Shown: one piece after another, positions 1 to 5,738 of the stretch
Layout of the letters: each line of letters opens with the position of its first letter
How positions within the stretch are numbered: the stretch's first letter is position 1
Assembly: GCA_900548515.1 (NCBI GenBank)
Contig: URKU01000049.1
Span: 1-13,509 of the forward strand
Direction of reading: 5' to 3'
Length of the DNA stretch: 13,509 nucleotides
Origin: an uncultured Collinsella sp.
Lineage (GTDB): Bacteria > Actinomycetota > Coriobacteriia > Coriobacteriales > Coriobacteriaceae
The notes under the pieces: model-generated
What the model was told of the DNA's origin: nothing
What the model saw: the letters and a program-made list of their open reading frames with translations, nothing else
Databases searched by the model: none
Made by a program: the position numbers and the translations under genes

Positions 1-1
1 C

Positions 2-613
2 ACGCGCGGCGAGGACCTGCTGGCCCGCCATGCCGCATCGCGCGCCGACATCATCTTGCTCGATATGATCATGCCGCTCGTCAACGGCATGGACACCGCA
101 CGCGAACTGCGCCAGGCCGACACCGCCGTGCGCCTGGTGTTCCTCACCTCGTCGCCCGAGTTCGCGCTGGAATCCTACGAGGTCCGTGCCTTCGACTATC
201 TGCTCAAGCCCGTGACTTACGAACGCCTGGCGCAGTTGCTCGACGAGCTTTCGAGCATGCGCCCGGCGGCAACCGACGAGCTCGTGATCAAAACTTCCTT
301 TGGCTACCACGCCCTGCGCCTGTCCGACATCGAATATGCCGAGGCGCGCAACAAGCACGTGGTCTTCCACCTGCGCGACGGACGCGATATCGAGGCACTC
401 GAGTCGTTCCGCAGCGTCGAGGACCGCTTGGAGCAAAACGCGGTCTTCTTTAAATGCCACCGCAGCTACCAGGTCAACCTGCGCAATATTGATCACTTTG
501 ACCGCACGGACATCATCATGCGCTCGGGCGCGTGCATCCCGCTTTCGCGCAGCTGCAAGCAGGGATTCCAAGACGCCTACTTTGCTGTGCGGTTCGAGGG
601 CGGGAGACGCTGA
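2..613 (+). CDS. LytTR-family response regulator (AgrA/LytR type), 5' end outside the window
   Basis: Cytoplasmic transcription regulator of a two-component system. The frame is open from base 2, so the true start lies to the left. The visible part begins late in the receiver domain. The run LLDMIMP contains the likely phosphoacceptor Asp (codon 62-64), followed by the conserved FLTSS segment and the DYLLKPV Lys-Pro motif. The C-terminal half, from about base 280, is a LytTR DNA-binding domain: IKTSFGYHALRLSDIEYAE, then FFKCHRSYQVNLRNIDHF and a final IPLSRS element. The stop codon overlaps the start of the downstream sensor kinase (TGATG), so the two are translationally coupled, as usual for agr-type pairs. 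The partner kinase is frameshifted, so this regulator may lack its normal phosphodonor. No peptide-pheromone gene is visible in the window. Confidence 0.93.
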   Translation, partial: TRGEDLLARHAASRADIILLDMIMPLVNGMDTARELRQADTAVRLVFLTSSPEFALESYEVRAFDYLLKPVTYERLAQLLDELSSMRPAATDELVIKTSFGYHALRLSDIEYAEARNKHVVFHLRDGRDIEALESFRSVEDRLEQNAVFFKCHRSYQVNLRNIDHFDRTDIIMRSGACIPLSRSCKQGFQDAYFAVRFEGGRR

Positions 614-1891
614 TGCTTTCCTCGGCAGAACTGGTACTTTGGGCAATCCACCATGCGACGACGTTGCTCTTTGGCGTCTTTGCCTCGGCGGCGCTGTGCG
701 GTGTCGAGATCAACGGCCGCCATTCGCTCGAGCTGGTGGGGGTCGGCGCCGTAACCGGATGTGCATTCGGCCTCGCCAATGCCGTCGGTGGTGAGCTTTT
801 CGCCCGCCAGGTATATCCGCTCGTCGTGCATCTGCCGCTCGTCATCTATTTGTGCGCGCGCTACCGCCTGAGCCCGCTGCTTGCCGTGCTCGGCATTACG
901 AGTGCCTATCTGAGCTGCCAGTTCAGCAGATTGGATGGGCATCGCCGCATTTGCCGCAACCGATTCTCAGATCGCGTACTATCTGGCGCGCATCGCGACC
1001 ACACTCGCCGTCTTTGCCGTCCTGTTGCATTGGGCCGGCGACATCGGTCCGCGCTTGGCGATTAAAAGCACCACCGAGCTGGGCATCCTTTTAATCCTGC
1101 CGCTCGTCTATTACGTCTTTGACTATGCCACCAACGTCTACACCACGCTGTTCCACTCGGGCTCGGTGGTGACGGTTGAGTTTTTGTCATTTGCGCTCTG
1201 TGCCTTCTATCTTATGTTTCTTGCCGTTTACCTGCGCGAATACGAAGAAAAGGAAACCGCCGAGCGAGAGCGCTGGATGCTCGAAACCCGCGACAGCGCC
1301 GCCATCAAAGAGCTCGAGGCTTGGCGTCAATCTGGGCGCGAGCTGTCGATTCTTCGCCACGACATGCGCCACTTCCTACGCGGCCTGGCCGCTTTAATTG
1401 AGGAGGGCCACACCGACGAGGCGCTCAAACGCATCGACGAACTCTGCGAAGCCGGCGACCGCACCGCCGTACGCCGCTTCTGTGCCAACGAGACCGTAAA
1501 CATCGCGCTTTCGTCATTTAACTCGGATATCAATAGAAACGGCATTACCGCCAACCTGCGTGTCGCCGTACCCGAAACCATCCACGTAGGTGACGCCGAC
1601 CTGTTTAGTGTGCTCTCAAATGCCTTGGAAAACGCTATCACCGCCGCAAGCGCCGCACCCCAAGGAAAGCGATTCGTCGACTTTGACCTGCGATTAGAGG
1701 ACGGCCAGCTGCTGCTGTTAGTTTCCAACACGTTTGACCGCGCGCCGCGCATGGTCGACGGCATGCCCGTGACCCGGCATGCGGGCCACGGCTTTGGCAC
1801 CAGGAGCATCAAACTTGCCGTGGAGCGCATGAACGGCAACTGTCAGTTCCGCATTAACGGCGATCGGTTTGAGCTGCGCGCTGTGATGTAG
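613..1891 (+). pseudogene. AgrC-like GHKL sensor histidine kinase, interrupted by a one-base frameshift
   Basis: Membrane sensor kinase partner of the upstream LytTR regulator. It starts at ATG 613, which overlaps the regulator stop and has a GGGAG ribosome site at 601-606. Reading from 613 gives hydrophobic membrane segments up to about base 930 and then goes out of register. The continuation (FSRWMGIAAF, more membrane segments, then the kinase core) is in the next frame from base 932. Removing one T of the pair at 931-932 restores a continuous product of about 425 aa, normal for the family. The kinase core has the H-box LRHDMRHFL (conceptual His249), the N-box NALENAI (conceptual Asn336) and the G-box GHGFGTRS before the end. 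The frame without repair would stop at 1065. A real mutation or a sequencing or assembly error are both possible. There is no slippery heptamer to suggest programmed frameshifting. Confidence 0.88.
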
Positions 1892-1897
1892 AAGTGC

Positions 1898-1949
1898 GGC
1901 GCCGATCTCGAGGCGTGCCTTGCCCGCCAGGCAATCGCTCACCGGCGCC
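1898..1949. terminator. Compound hairpin between two convergent genes
   Basis: The 64 bases between the kinase stop (1891) and the convergent gene stop (1956) fold into a layered hairpin. The outer arms GGCGCCG (1898-1904) and CGGCGCC (1943-1949) pair perfectly. Inside them TGCCT (1916-1920) pairs with AGGCA (1929-1933) around an 8-nt loop. There is no T tract on either side, so intrinsic termination is only inferred from the position between converging transcripts. Confidence 0.35.
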
Positions 1950-1955
1950 AATCCG

Positions 1956-2531
1956 CTACAGCGGAGCGGCCGCCGGGGTCAGCTGCTTGATGTAGGCCCA
2001 CATGCGCTGCTTGGCCGCTTTGTCGGTCAGCGCCGCCTCAAAGCCATCGAGCGCGAGCACGCGGCGGCCCTGCACATGGGCGACCAGGCCGGGCTTGAGC
2101 ATGGCGGTGTCGAAGTCATCGATCGCCACGAGCATATCGGCGTAGGTCTCGCGCATGGCGTCAGCCGCGTTGTTGTCGAGCAGCAGCACCGCCTCGGGGT
2201 CCAAAGCCTCAAGCGCCTCGCGGAACAGCTCGCACGGCAGAGTCTCGCCCACCGCGACCGTCCCATCACCCACGCCGGCGACGCTTGCCAGCACGCAAAA
2301 ATCCTCGGGAGCGTAGCCGATGGCCCCAAGCGCCTTGCGCAACGCCGCGCCATCCGGGCCGGCGGCAAGCTCGCCACCCGAACGCTCGGCCTCGTCCAGA
2401 TCGCCTTTGACCAGCACGATCGGCGAGCACGCGTTGCCCGCGATACGCACGCCACGACCCGCGAGCGATGCGAGCTCCTGCTCGGTCGCCTGGGCGATGG
2501 CTTCTTTTTTCTGGCTTTGTGACGTGGGCAT
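1956..2531 (-). CDS. Divergent uracil-DNA-glycosylase-superfamily-like protein, probably without catalytic residues
   Basis: A 191-aa soluble protein. The ATG at 2531 is chosen because GGAGAG lies about 6-8 bases upstream; an earlier in-frame ATG (2561) and a GTG (2606, inside the insertion element) are less likely. The order of segments resembles family 4/5 uracil-DNA glycosylases. First comes a strand IVLVKGDLDEAE where those enzymes have a GEAPG motif, then GELAAGPDGAALRKALGAIGYAPEDF, where they have RPFVG-type sequence and a helix. Next is LDPEAVLLLDNNAADAM, equivalent to the P-x-V-I-V-x-LG-x-x-A strand. Last is RRVLALDGFEAALTDKAAKQRMWAYIKQL, where they have the HPS/HPA motif and a final helix. 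The iron-sulphur cysteines, the GEAPG loop and the HP motif are all replaced, so glycosylase activity is unlikely. Its role is unknown. The family call rests on pattern recognition only. Confidence 0.72.
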   Translation of the reverse strand: MPTSQSQKKEAIAQATEQELASLAGRGVRIAGNACSPIVLVKGDLDEAERSGGELAAGPDGAALRKALGAIGYAPEDFCVLASVAGVGDGTVAVGETLPCELFREALEALDPEAVLLLDNNAADAMRETYADMLVAIDDFDTAMLKPGLVAHVQGRRVLALDGFEAALTDKAAKQRMWAYIKQLTPAAAPL

Positions 2532-2564
2532 GCGCTCTCCAATCGTTTGCGTGCCCACCATTAT

Positions 2565-2690
2565 TTGACACTCCCCATGGCTAAAGCCAGGGGATTCTTG
2601 CTTCACCGAGAATTGCCTAGACTGCGCATGCAGCCGTAGGTCTTACGCCCTCTCCACAAGCGTTTGCGGCGTCTGCCGCGGTTCCCGCAT
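2565..2690 (-). ncRNA. Probable omega (re) RNA of TnpB at the right end of the element
   Basis: TnpB nucleases of IS200/IS605 elements use an RNA covering the 3' end of tnpB and the right end of the element, with the guide taken from the flanking DNA. Here the scaffold would cover the last codons of tnpB, the 2573-2593 hairpin and the TCAA end. The guide would then begin at 2564 on the minus strand (ATAATGGTGGGCACGC...). The 5' limit given is approximate. This rests on family knowledge and position, not on a covariance model. Confidence 0.45.
2573..2593 (-). repeat. IS right-end imperfect hairpin (TnpA recognition site)
   Basis: Read on the minus strand, CCCC + TGGCT pairs with AGCCA + GGGG around a TT loop, with one unpaired T on the 3' side between AGCCA and GGGG. 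In IS608 a bulged T in the end hairpins is read by the transposase. The guide-like tetranucleotide GAAT abuts the 5' foot of the hairpin, and TCAA follows about 5 bases after the 3' foot, the same arrangement as at the IS608 right end. Confidence 0.8.
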
Positions 2691-3798
2691 GCCCTGCGGT
2701 ACCTTCCAGGATTCTCCTTCCCTCGCGGGCGATGTTGACGGCGGCGTTCAGGTCGCGGTCGTGACGCATGCCGCACGCGGGGCAGTCCCATACCCGTTCG
2801 GCCAGCGTCAGTCCCCTGTAGACGTAACCGCATGCGGAACACGTCTTGCTGGACGGATAGAACCTGCCCACCCTTACGAAGCCGCGCCCCGACCATGCGC
2901 ATTTGTACTCGAGCTGGCGCGCCAGCTCCGACATGGCGGCATCGCCCACGGCCTTGGCGAGGCGGCGGTTCCTCTGCATGCCCCTGACGTTCAGGTCCTC
3001 GACCGCGATGTTTTGGCTTTCTCCCACCGCATGCGTCGTGAACTTGTGCAGGGCGTCCTTCCGCCGGTTGGCAACCTTCTCGTGCGCCCGCGCGACCCTG
3101 ACACGCTGCCTGGCGCGATTTGCGGAGCCCTTCCGCTTGCGCGAGAGCCGCCGCTGCTCCCGCGCCAGCCTCCTCTCGCTCCTTTGCAGGTTTTTGGGGT
3201 TGGGCAGGCGCTCCCCCGTGGAGCAGGTGGCTATGTCGTGTATTCCCGCATCGACTCCCAGGAACCCGACGGTCGGGGCCGGCGCGTCCGTGGCGGGGAC
3301 GTCCGCGCAGCATATCGCCACGTAGTACTTGCCGCTCGGCACCTGCTTGACCGTCGCGGACAGGACGCGCCCCTCCACGGGACGGCTCACCCGCGCCCTG
3401 ACGGTCCCCAGCTTTGGCAGCCTCACGTGCCTGGCGTCGATTATCCCGACGCCGTTCGTGCGGTAGCTCTTCCTCCCCGCGCGTTTGGACTTGAACTTCG
3501 GAAAGCCCACCTTGTCTGGTGCGCGGAAGAAGTTCTTAAATGCCTTGTCCAGGTCGCGCAGGGACTGCTGCAGTGCCATGGAGTCCACCTCGGAGAGCCA
3601 CGGCGCGTCCGCCCTCTTCCAGGCGGGGATCTGGGTGATGTAGGAGTTGATGTGCCTCGATTTGCCCGTCCGCGCGTACTCGTCCCGCCTCATCGCCAGC
3701 ACCCTGTTGTAGACCCAGCGGCAGCAGCCGAAGGTCTTCTGCAGGAGGGCCTCCTGCTCGGCGCTCGGGTATATGCGGTACTCGAAGGTCTTGTCCAT
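2617..3798 (-). CDS. tnpB: TnpB RNA-guided endonuclease (IS200/IS605 OrfB)
   Basis: A 393-aa RuvC-like nuclease, ancestor type of Cas12. It opens with MDKTFEYRIYPS, typical of the N-terminal TnpB domain. All catalytic acids are present: Asp183 in LGVDAGIHD, Glu267 in IAVEDLNV and Asp349 in HDRDLNAAVNI. A four-cysteine zinc ribbon (CSACGY ... CPACGM) lies between the last two motifs, and an Arg/Lys-rich helix (about 215-250) could contact RNA. The length is normal, with no frameshift. ATG 3798 is preferred because GTGAGG lies just upstream; an in-frame GTG at 3807 overlaps the tnpA stop (GTGA) and would add three residues. Either start implies coupling to tnpA. The known role of such proteins is to cut the excised donor site and favour retention of the element. 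It appears intact although its transposase may not be. Confidence 0.95.
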   Translation of the reverse strand: MDKTFEYRIYPSAEQEALLQKTFGCCRWVYNRVLAMRRDEYARTGKSRHINSYITQIPAWKRADAPWLSEVDSMALQQSLRDLDKAFKNFFRAPDKVGFPKFKSKRAGRKSYRTNGVGIIDARHVRLPKLGTVRARVSRPVEGRVLSATVKQVPSGKYYVAICCADVPATDAPAPTVGFLGVDAGIHDIATCSTGERLPNPKNLQRSERRLAREQRRLSRKRKGSANRARQRVRVARAHEKVANRRKDALHKFTTHAVGESQNIAVEDLNVRGMQRNRRLAKAVGDAAMSELARQLEYKCAWSGRGFVRVGRFYPSSKTCSACGYVYRGLTLAERVWDCPACGMRHDRDLNAAVNIAREGRRILEGTAGHAGTAADAANACGEGVRPTAACAV

Positions 3799-3803
3799 GG
3801 CCC

Positions 3804-4199
3804 TCACGCGTTCCTCTGGTCCTCGATATACTGCCTGACGGCCTCGGGCGTCGCCCCGCCGACGGTCGAGACGAAGTAGCTGTTCGTCCAGAGCGTCGGC
3901 AGCTTGCGCTTCAGCTGCGGGAACTCGGCGCGCAGGTCGTGGCTGGTCCTGCCCTTGATGCGCTTCACGGCCCGGTGGATGCCGAACTGGGGGTCGACTG
4001 AGACGAGCATGTGCACGCGGTCGGGCATGACCTTGATTTCCCTTATCTCGAAATCGAGTTCCTCCGCGACCTCGTGCGCGATCTCCTCGAAGCGGGAGCC
4101 GATGCCGTCCACGAGCACCTTCCTGCGGTATTTCGGGCAGAAGACCACATGGTAGTCGCAGTCCCAGACTATGTTGTCGTTGCTCCTGTATCTATCCAT
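3804..4199 (-). CDS. tnpA: IS200-type Y1 transposase TnpA, with altered HUH motif
   Basis: A 131-aa single-strand DNA transposase of the Y1 HUH family. It has the typical run of motifs: DYHVVFCPKYRRKVL near the N-terminus, DPQFGIHRAVKRIKG in the middle, LPTLWTNSYFVSTVGG, then the catalytic tyrosine Tyr124 in VRQYIEDQ. Where this family normally has PDHVH (two metal-binding histidines), the sequence reads PDRVHM: residue 61 is Arg (CGC, one transition from CAC) and His63 is kept. The length and the rest of the fold look intact, so this is probably a recently inactivated or weakened enzyme. The reading frame continues upstream without a stop far into the thioredoxin region, but ATG 4199 gives exactly the family start. 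No Shine-Dalgarno sequence precedes it; see the promoter entry. Confidence 0.94.
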   Translation of the reverse strand: MDRYRSNDNIVWDCDYHVVFCPKYRRKVLVDGIGSRFEEIAHEVAEELDFEIREIKVMPDRVHMLVSVDPQFGIHRAVKRIKGRTSHDLRAEFPQLKRKLPTLWTNSYFVSTVGGATPEAVRQYIEDQRNA

Positions 4200-4205
4200 G
4201 AAAAC

Positions 4206-4234
4206 AGTATACCACTTGCAGCCGTATATGTATA
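4206..4234 (-). promoter_or_regulatory. Promoter of tnpA, predicted to give a leaderless mRNA
   Basis: On the minus strand, TATACA (4234-4229) and TATACT (4211-4206) are separated by 17 bases. The -10 box ends six bases before the ATG of tnpA, so transcription would begin at or next to the A of the start codon. This fits the absence of a ribosome binding site. The -35 box lies inside the left-end hairpin. Confidence 0.6.
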
Positions 4235-4241
4235 TCGGCTG
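4219..4241 (-). repeat. IS left-end hairpin
   Basis: CAGCCG (4219-4224) pairs with CGGCTG (4236-4241). The 11 bases between them (TATATGTATAT) can add a 4-bp stem with one unpaired A or T. A subterminal hairpin with a single bulge near the left end is expected for TnpA binding in this family. Confidence 0.7.
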
Positions 4242-4285
4242 ACGCCGATGCGCCTTATATCCCCATATCTGAAGAAAGGGGTTTT

Positions 4286-4337
4286 GCGGCGCTTTTGATA
4301 AAAGAGCCGCCCGCGAGTGGTTGCTTTGCGGGCGGCT
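4286..4337. repeat. Two overlapping, mutually exclusive hairpins upstream of thioredoxin
   Basis: Hairpin A is GCGGC (4286-4290) with GCCGC (4306-4310), extended inward by CTTTT (4292-4296) and AAAAG (4300-4304). Hairpin B is a perfect 10-bp stem, AGCCGCCCGC (4305-4314) with GCGGGCGGCT (4328-4337), around a 13-nt loop. They share 4306-4310, so only one can form. Read on the minus strand, hairpin B is followed by TCTTTTATC, which looks like an intrinsic terminator, but no minus-strand gene lies upstream of it. On the plus strand there is no T tract. Confidence 0.5.
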
Positions 4338-4400
4338 GGGTATAAGCACGGTCGTACTGAGTTTTACGCGGCCGAGCCGCGTCGCATTATGGAGGTCACC

Positions 4401-4721
4401 ATGGCTGACATTAATCAGATTACCCCCGAGAACTTCGATTCCATCGTTAACGACAGCCTGCCCGTGCTGGTCGATTTTTGGGCACCGTGGTGCGGGCCCT
4501 GTCGATCCCTCTCGCCCATCGTTGACGAGGTTGCCGATGAGCTGGCGGGCAAGCTTGCCGTTGCCAAATGCAACGTCGACGACAACCAGGACCTGGCCAT
4601 GAAGTATGGCGTCATGAGCATCCCCACGCTGATTGTGTTTAAGAACGGCGAGGAGATTGACCGCTCGGTTGGCGCTCTGCCCAAGGCGAGGCTGCAGGCG
4701 CTGCTGGAGAAGCATCTGTAA
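4401..4721 (+). CDS. trxA: Thioredoxin
   Basis: A 106-aa cytoplasmic dithiol-disulphide oxidoreductase. The active site WCGPC has Cys31 and Cys34, and the cis-proline is Pro75 in MSIPT, followed by LIVFKNGEE, all canonical. The length equals that of classical thioredoxins. ATG 4401 is chosen because GGAGG (4391-4395) precedes it; an in-frame ATG at 4389 lacks a good site. It reduces ribonucleotide reductase, peroxiredoxins and other partners. A TATAAG at 4341-4346 could be part of its promoter but has no good -35. The gene is followed by a transcription terminator at 4844-4880. The nearby insertion element lies upstream in the opposite orientation and may have removed distal promoter elements. 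Confidence 0.96.
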   Translation: MADINQITPENFDSIVNDSLPVLVDFWAPWCGPCRSLSPIVDEVADELAGKLAVAKCNVDDNQDLAMKYGVMSIPTLIVFKNGEEIDRSVGALPKARLQALLEKHL

Positions 4722-4809
4722 TACGCTTGTTACATGTTGCCGTCTGCCTGCCGTCCATGAGCGCTTTTACGCCGCTCGCCGGACTTCTGAATGCACCGAG
4801 TGCAACCAC

Positions 4810-4820
4810 GGATAGTATGG
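4810..4820 (+). promoter_or_regulatory. Possible -10 region GGATAGTATGG
   Basis: The 11-mer GGATAGTATGG holds a -10-like TAGTAT (4813-4818). The identical 11-mer occurs upstream of the lipoprotein gene on the minus strand at 12604-12614, in a promoter position. No good -35 is visible at 17 bases. A small palindrome TGCAC-CGA-GTGCA (4792-4804) lies just upstream. The transcript would begin near 4825 and meet the terminator at 4844-4880. Confidence 0.35.
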
Positions 4821-4843
4821 TAGTCACAAACAGCCCCCAGTGA

Positions 4844-4880
4844 ACGGGTGCGGGTCGCACAGACTCGTACCCGTTTTCTT
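4844..4880 (+). terminator. Intrinsic terminator after thioredoxin
   Basis: ACGGGTGCG (4844-4852) pairs with CGTACCCGT (4866-4874), with one G-T pair, around a 13-nt loop. It is followed by TTTCTT. It lies 123 bases after the thioredoxin stop and 73 before the next gene. It could also act as an attenuator if transcription starts at the putative promoter at 4810. Confidence 0.75.
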
Positions 4881-4907
4881 ATGCAGCTGCGCGCAGAGCG
4901 GGCGTAG

Positions 4908-4913
4908 TAAAAT
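4908..4913 (+). promoter_or_regulatory. Candidate -10 box of the small-protein/nikR unit
   Basis: TAAAAT (4908-4913) differs from TATAAT at one base and lies about 40 bases upstream of the small protein start, past the terminator. No convincing -35 element is visible at 16-18 bases (AGCTGC at 4885-4890). Confidence 0.4.
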
Positions 4914-4952
4914 CTGAACCACTGAACTGCCCCATACAAAAGGAGATTTCCC

Positions 4953-5201
4953 ATGCATGATGTTGGAATGAACATGAGCCAGCTTGCCATGAGCGTCAAG
5001 CAGGTCGACGACACCATCGAGCTCGCTCACGAGTGGAGCCATCAGCTGCTGCATGCGACCGAGAATTTTGACATGGAGCGCATCGGCGCCAAGCTCGAGG
5101 CCGCCATGGCCGCGCTCCACGAGGCGCATGACGCGCTCGAGGGCTACGAGGAAGCCATCGAGGCCGACCACAACTCCGTCGGCTCCGTGAAGCTGGTGTA
5201 A
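4953..5201 (+). CDS. Small protein of unknown function directly upstream of nikR
   Basis: An 82-aa protein with an excellent ribosome site (AAAAGGAGA, 4937-4945) before ATG 4953. I do not recognise the family. It is acidic and predicted almost wholly helical, probably two or three helices. It has His spaced along one helical face (His26, His30 and His34 in AHEWSHQLLH) and a second group (His56, His59, His73). There is no signal peptide, membrane segment or cysteine. Its stop codon lies two bases before the nikR GTG start, so the two are almost certainly co-transcribed and translationally coupled. That context, plus the histidines, suggests a role in nickel handling or in the hydrogenase pathway, but this is inference only. 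The strong ribosome site and tight coupling make it a real gene rather than a chance frame. Confidence 0.85.
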   Translation: MHDVGMNMSQLAMSVKQVDDTIELAHEWSHQLLHATENFDMERIGAKLEAAMAALHEAHDALEGYEEAIEADHNSVGSVKLV

Positions 5202-5202
5202 G

Positions 5203-5715
5203 GTGGCCGAACACGAGCACTGCTGCGAGTACGAGCACGAGCATCCGCACGGGGCGGACGGTGACGCGGGCTGCCACTGTAGTGGCTCCGGCTCCGAGCT
5301 GGTCCGTTTTTCTGTTACCGCACCCGACGACCTGCTGCGCCGTTTTGACGAGCAGATCGCGCGCCGCGGCGACGTGGCCAACCGCTCCGAGGCCGTGCGC
5401 GATTTGATTCGCGCCTCGATCGCCAAAGAGCAGATGCGCACGCCCGATGAGCACGTTATCGGGTCGCTCACCATGATCTACGACCATCACACCGGCGATC
5501 TGACGCGCCGCCTGGACGAGGTGCAGCACGACTACACCGACGAGATCGTATCGACGATGCACGTGCATTTGGATCACCACAACTGCTTGGAAATCCTGGC
5601 ACTCAAGGGTCGCGGCGAGCGCGCCTACGAACTAGCCGACCGCCTGCTGGGCCTGCGCGGCGTTAAGCACGGCGAGCTCACGTGCGCCGCCACCAAGCAG
5701 AGCCTGGGGCTGTAG
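5203..5715 (+). CDS. nikR: NikR-type nickel-responsive regulator with His/Cys-rich N-terminal extension
   Basis: A 170-aa ribbon-helix-helix repressor that senses nickel and normally controls nickel uptake. The ribbon-helix-helix part runs from about residue 33 (LVRFSVTAPDDLLRRFDEQ ... NRSEAVRDLIR). The C-terminal metal domain keeps all four high-affinity ligands: His109, His120, His122 and Cys128 match E. coli His76, His87, His89 and Cys95 with a constant offset of 33. The offset comes from an N-terminal extension of about 32 residues rich in His and Cys (HEHCCEYEHEHPH ... GCHC), a likely extra metal-binding segment. GTG 5203 follows the upstream stop by one base, and no alternative start lies before the core domain, so the extension is probably real. 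No GTATGA/TCATAC-type operator was found in the window. The downstream hyp genes support a nickel role. Confidence 0.95.
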   Translation: MAEHEHCCEYEHEHPHGADGDAGCHCSGSGSELVRFSVTAPDDLLRRFDEQIARRGDVANRSEAVRDLIRASIAKEQMRTPDEHVIGSLTMIYDHHTGDLTRRLDEVQHDYTDEIVSTMHVHLDHHNCLEILALKGRGERAYELADRLLGLRGVKHGELTCAATKQSLGL

Positions 5716-5738
5716 CGGAATTTCCCGCGGCGCACCTG

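Larger units (their letters stand above)
2565..4241 (-). mobile_element. IS200/IS605-family insertion sequence with tnpA and tnpB; left boundary not resolved
   Basis: The element reads on the minus strand as left-end hairpin, tnpA, tnpB, right-end hairpin. The right end is well defined. GAAT sits directly 5' of an imperfect hairpin (2573-2593), and the sequence GAGTG then leads to TCAA (2568-2565), the IS608-type right cleavage tetranucleotide. The left hairpin is at 4219-4241; the actual left tip should lie some bases further, between about 4242 and 4300, and no clear cleavage tetranucleotide could be assigned. As expected for this family there are no terminal inverted repeats and no target duplication. 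It lies between the divergent thioredoxin and UDG-like genes. Confidence 0.88.

Noticed and set aside
925..940. Programmed frameshift in the sensor kinase
   Set aside because: There is no slippery heptamer, internal Shine-Dalgarno or downstream structure of the known type; a mutation or sequence error is simpler.
2689..3879. Long open frame (396 codons) on the plus strand across tnpB and the end of tnpA
   Set aside because: It is antisense to tnpB, which has all family motifs; high GC content leaves the opposite strand open. Its protein has no recognisable domain.
4200..4715. In-frame extension of tnpA upstream to 4715
   Set aside because: It would cross the left end of the element and run antisense to thioredoxin. 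The family start matches ATG 4199.
4881..4952. NikR operator upstream of the small protein and nikR
   Set aside because: No inverted repeat of the GTATGA-N16-TCATAC kind could be found here or before hypF or hypC.
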